Of a stretch of DNA of 64,000 nt, positions 63,907 to 64,000 are shown in pieces (position 1 is the stretch's first letter; each line of letters begins with the position of its first letter). The notes beneath the pieces are model-generated. The model searched no databases and was not told the origin of the DNA. It was given only the letters and a program-made list of their open reading frames with translations. Source of the stretch: Paraspadella gotoi (lineage: Eukaryota; Chaetognatha). The DNA lies in assembly GCA_051294375.1 (NCBI GenBank), contig CM119267.1, positions 3,987,260 through 4,051,259 on the forward strand, read 5' to 3'. A program made the position numbers and the translations under genes.

Positions 63907-64000
63907 AAAACCAAGTTCGCCCGCCACGCGCTCCCGATTCCAACTCCTATCGGCGCCATCACGGTCTCGTGGTTTGGGATTCTCGCGCTCCCAATTCCGC
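63907..64000 (+). CDS. Gln/Pro-rich protein, second exon, partial
   Basis: The acceptor TTCCTCAG joins in phase 1. It reads ENQVRPPRAPDSNSYRRHHG, LVVWDSRAPNS, then the window ends. Arg/Pro/Ser-rich. Confidence 0.55.

Overview
This is nuclear DNA from an invertebrate animal. It has GC-rich exons, AT-rich introns with GT-AG splice sites, and multi-exon genes on both strands. The families present are animal-specific: an anionic Cys-loop receptor, a DSL-type Notch ligand, and an ankyrin/RING E3 with zinc ribbons. Long (GA)n/(CT)n arrays recur every 1-3 kb. I favour a protostome because the receptor is closest in motif to GluCl/GlyR-like channels, but I cannot assign a phylum. At least six exons of the DSL gene carry single-base frameshifts in otherwise intact, correctly spliced coding sequence, which looks like residual long-read indel error.

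Region 1 (about 0.6-26 kb, minus strand) is one Cys-loop chloride-channel locus with an unusual layout. Single-copy 5' exons (16844-16932, 16510-16577) lead to three tandem copies of the same ligand-binding-domain exon (15367-15599, 14575-14792, 11517-11752). Two constant exons follow (10512-10594, 10300-10434). Then come three complete transmembrane cassettes, each with its own M1-M3, M4 and stop codon (9643-7965, 6792-5684, 1880-620). Splice phases agree throughout. Each LBD exon starts in phase 0, ends in phase 2 and has a length of 3n+2, so including two copies would frameshift. All three cassettes begin in the phase left by the same upstream exon. One gene could therefore make up to 3 x 3 subunits. 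This is the main discovery candidate.

Region 2 (30.7-37.5 kb, minus) encodes an E3-like protein: a charged N-terminus, a very long Ser/Ala/Pro-rich segment, a zinc-ribbon cluster, ankyrin repeats, and two C-terminal RING-like domains arranged as in Mind bomb. Region 3 (40.9-44.9 kb, minus) is an unrecognised gene with two alternative last coding exons, each with its own stop.

Region 4 (46.5-61.3 kb, plus) is a type I membrane protein of the DSL family. It has an MNNL-like N-terminus, a DSL domain and two EGF repeats, then nine FN3 domains, about 23 more EGF repeats, one transmembrane helix and a cytoplasmic tail of roughly 300 residues. An FN3 block inside a DSL ligand is, to my knowledge, not a described architecture. 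Mind bomb E3s ubiquitinate DSL ligand tails, so a Mib-like gene about 9 kb away is suggestive but may be coincidence. Region 5 (63.1 kb to the end, plus) is the 5' part of a Gln/Pro/Ser-rich protein that runs off the window.

The rest is intronic or intergenic: microsatellites, several minisatellites, hairpin (foldback) repeats and a small dispersed repeat family. I saw no tRNA or rRNA gene and no CRISPR array.
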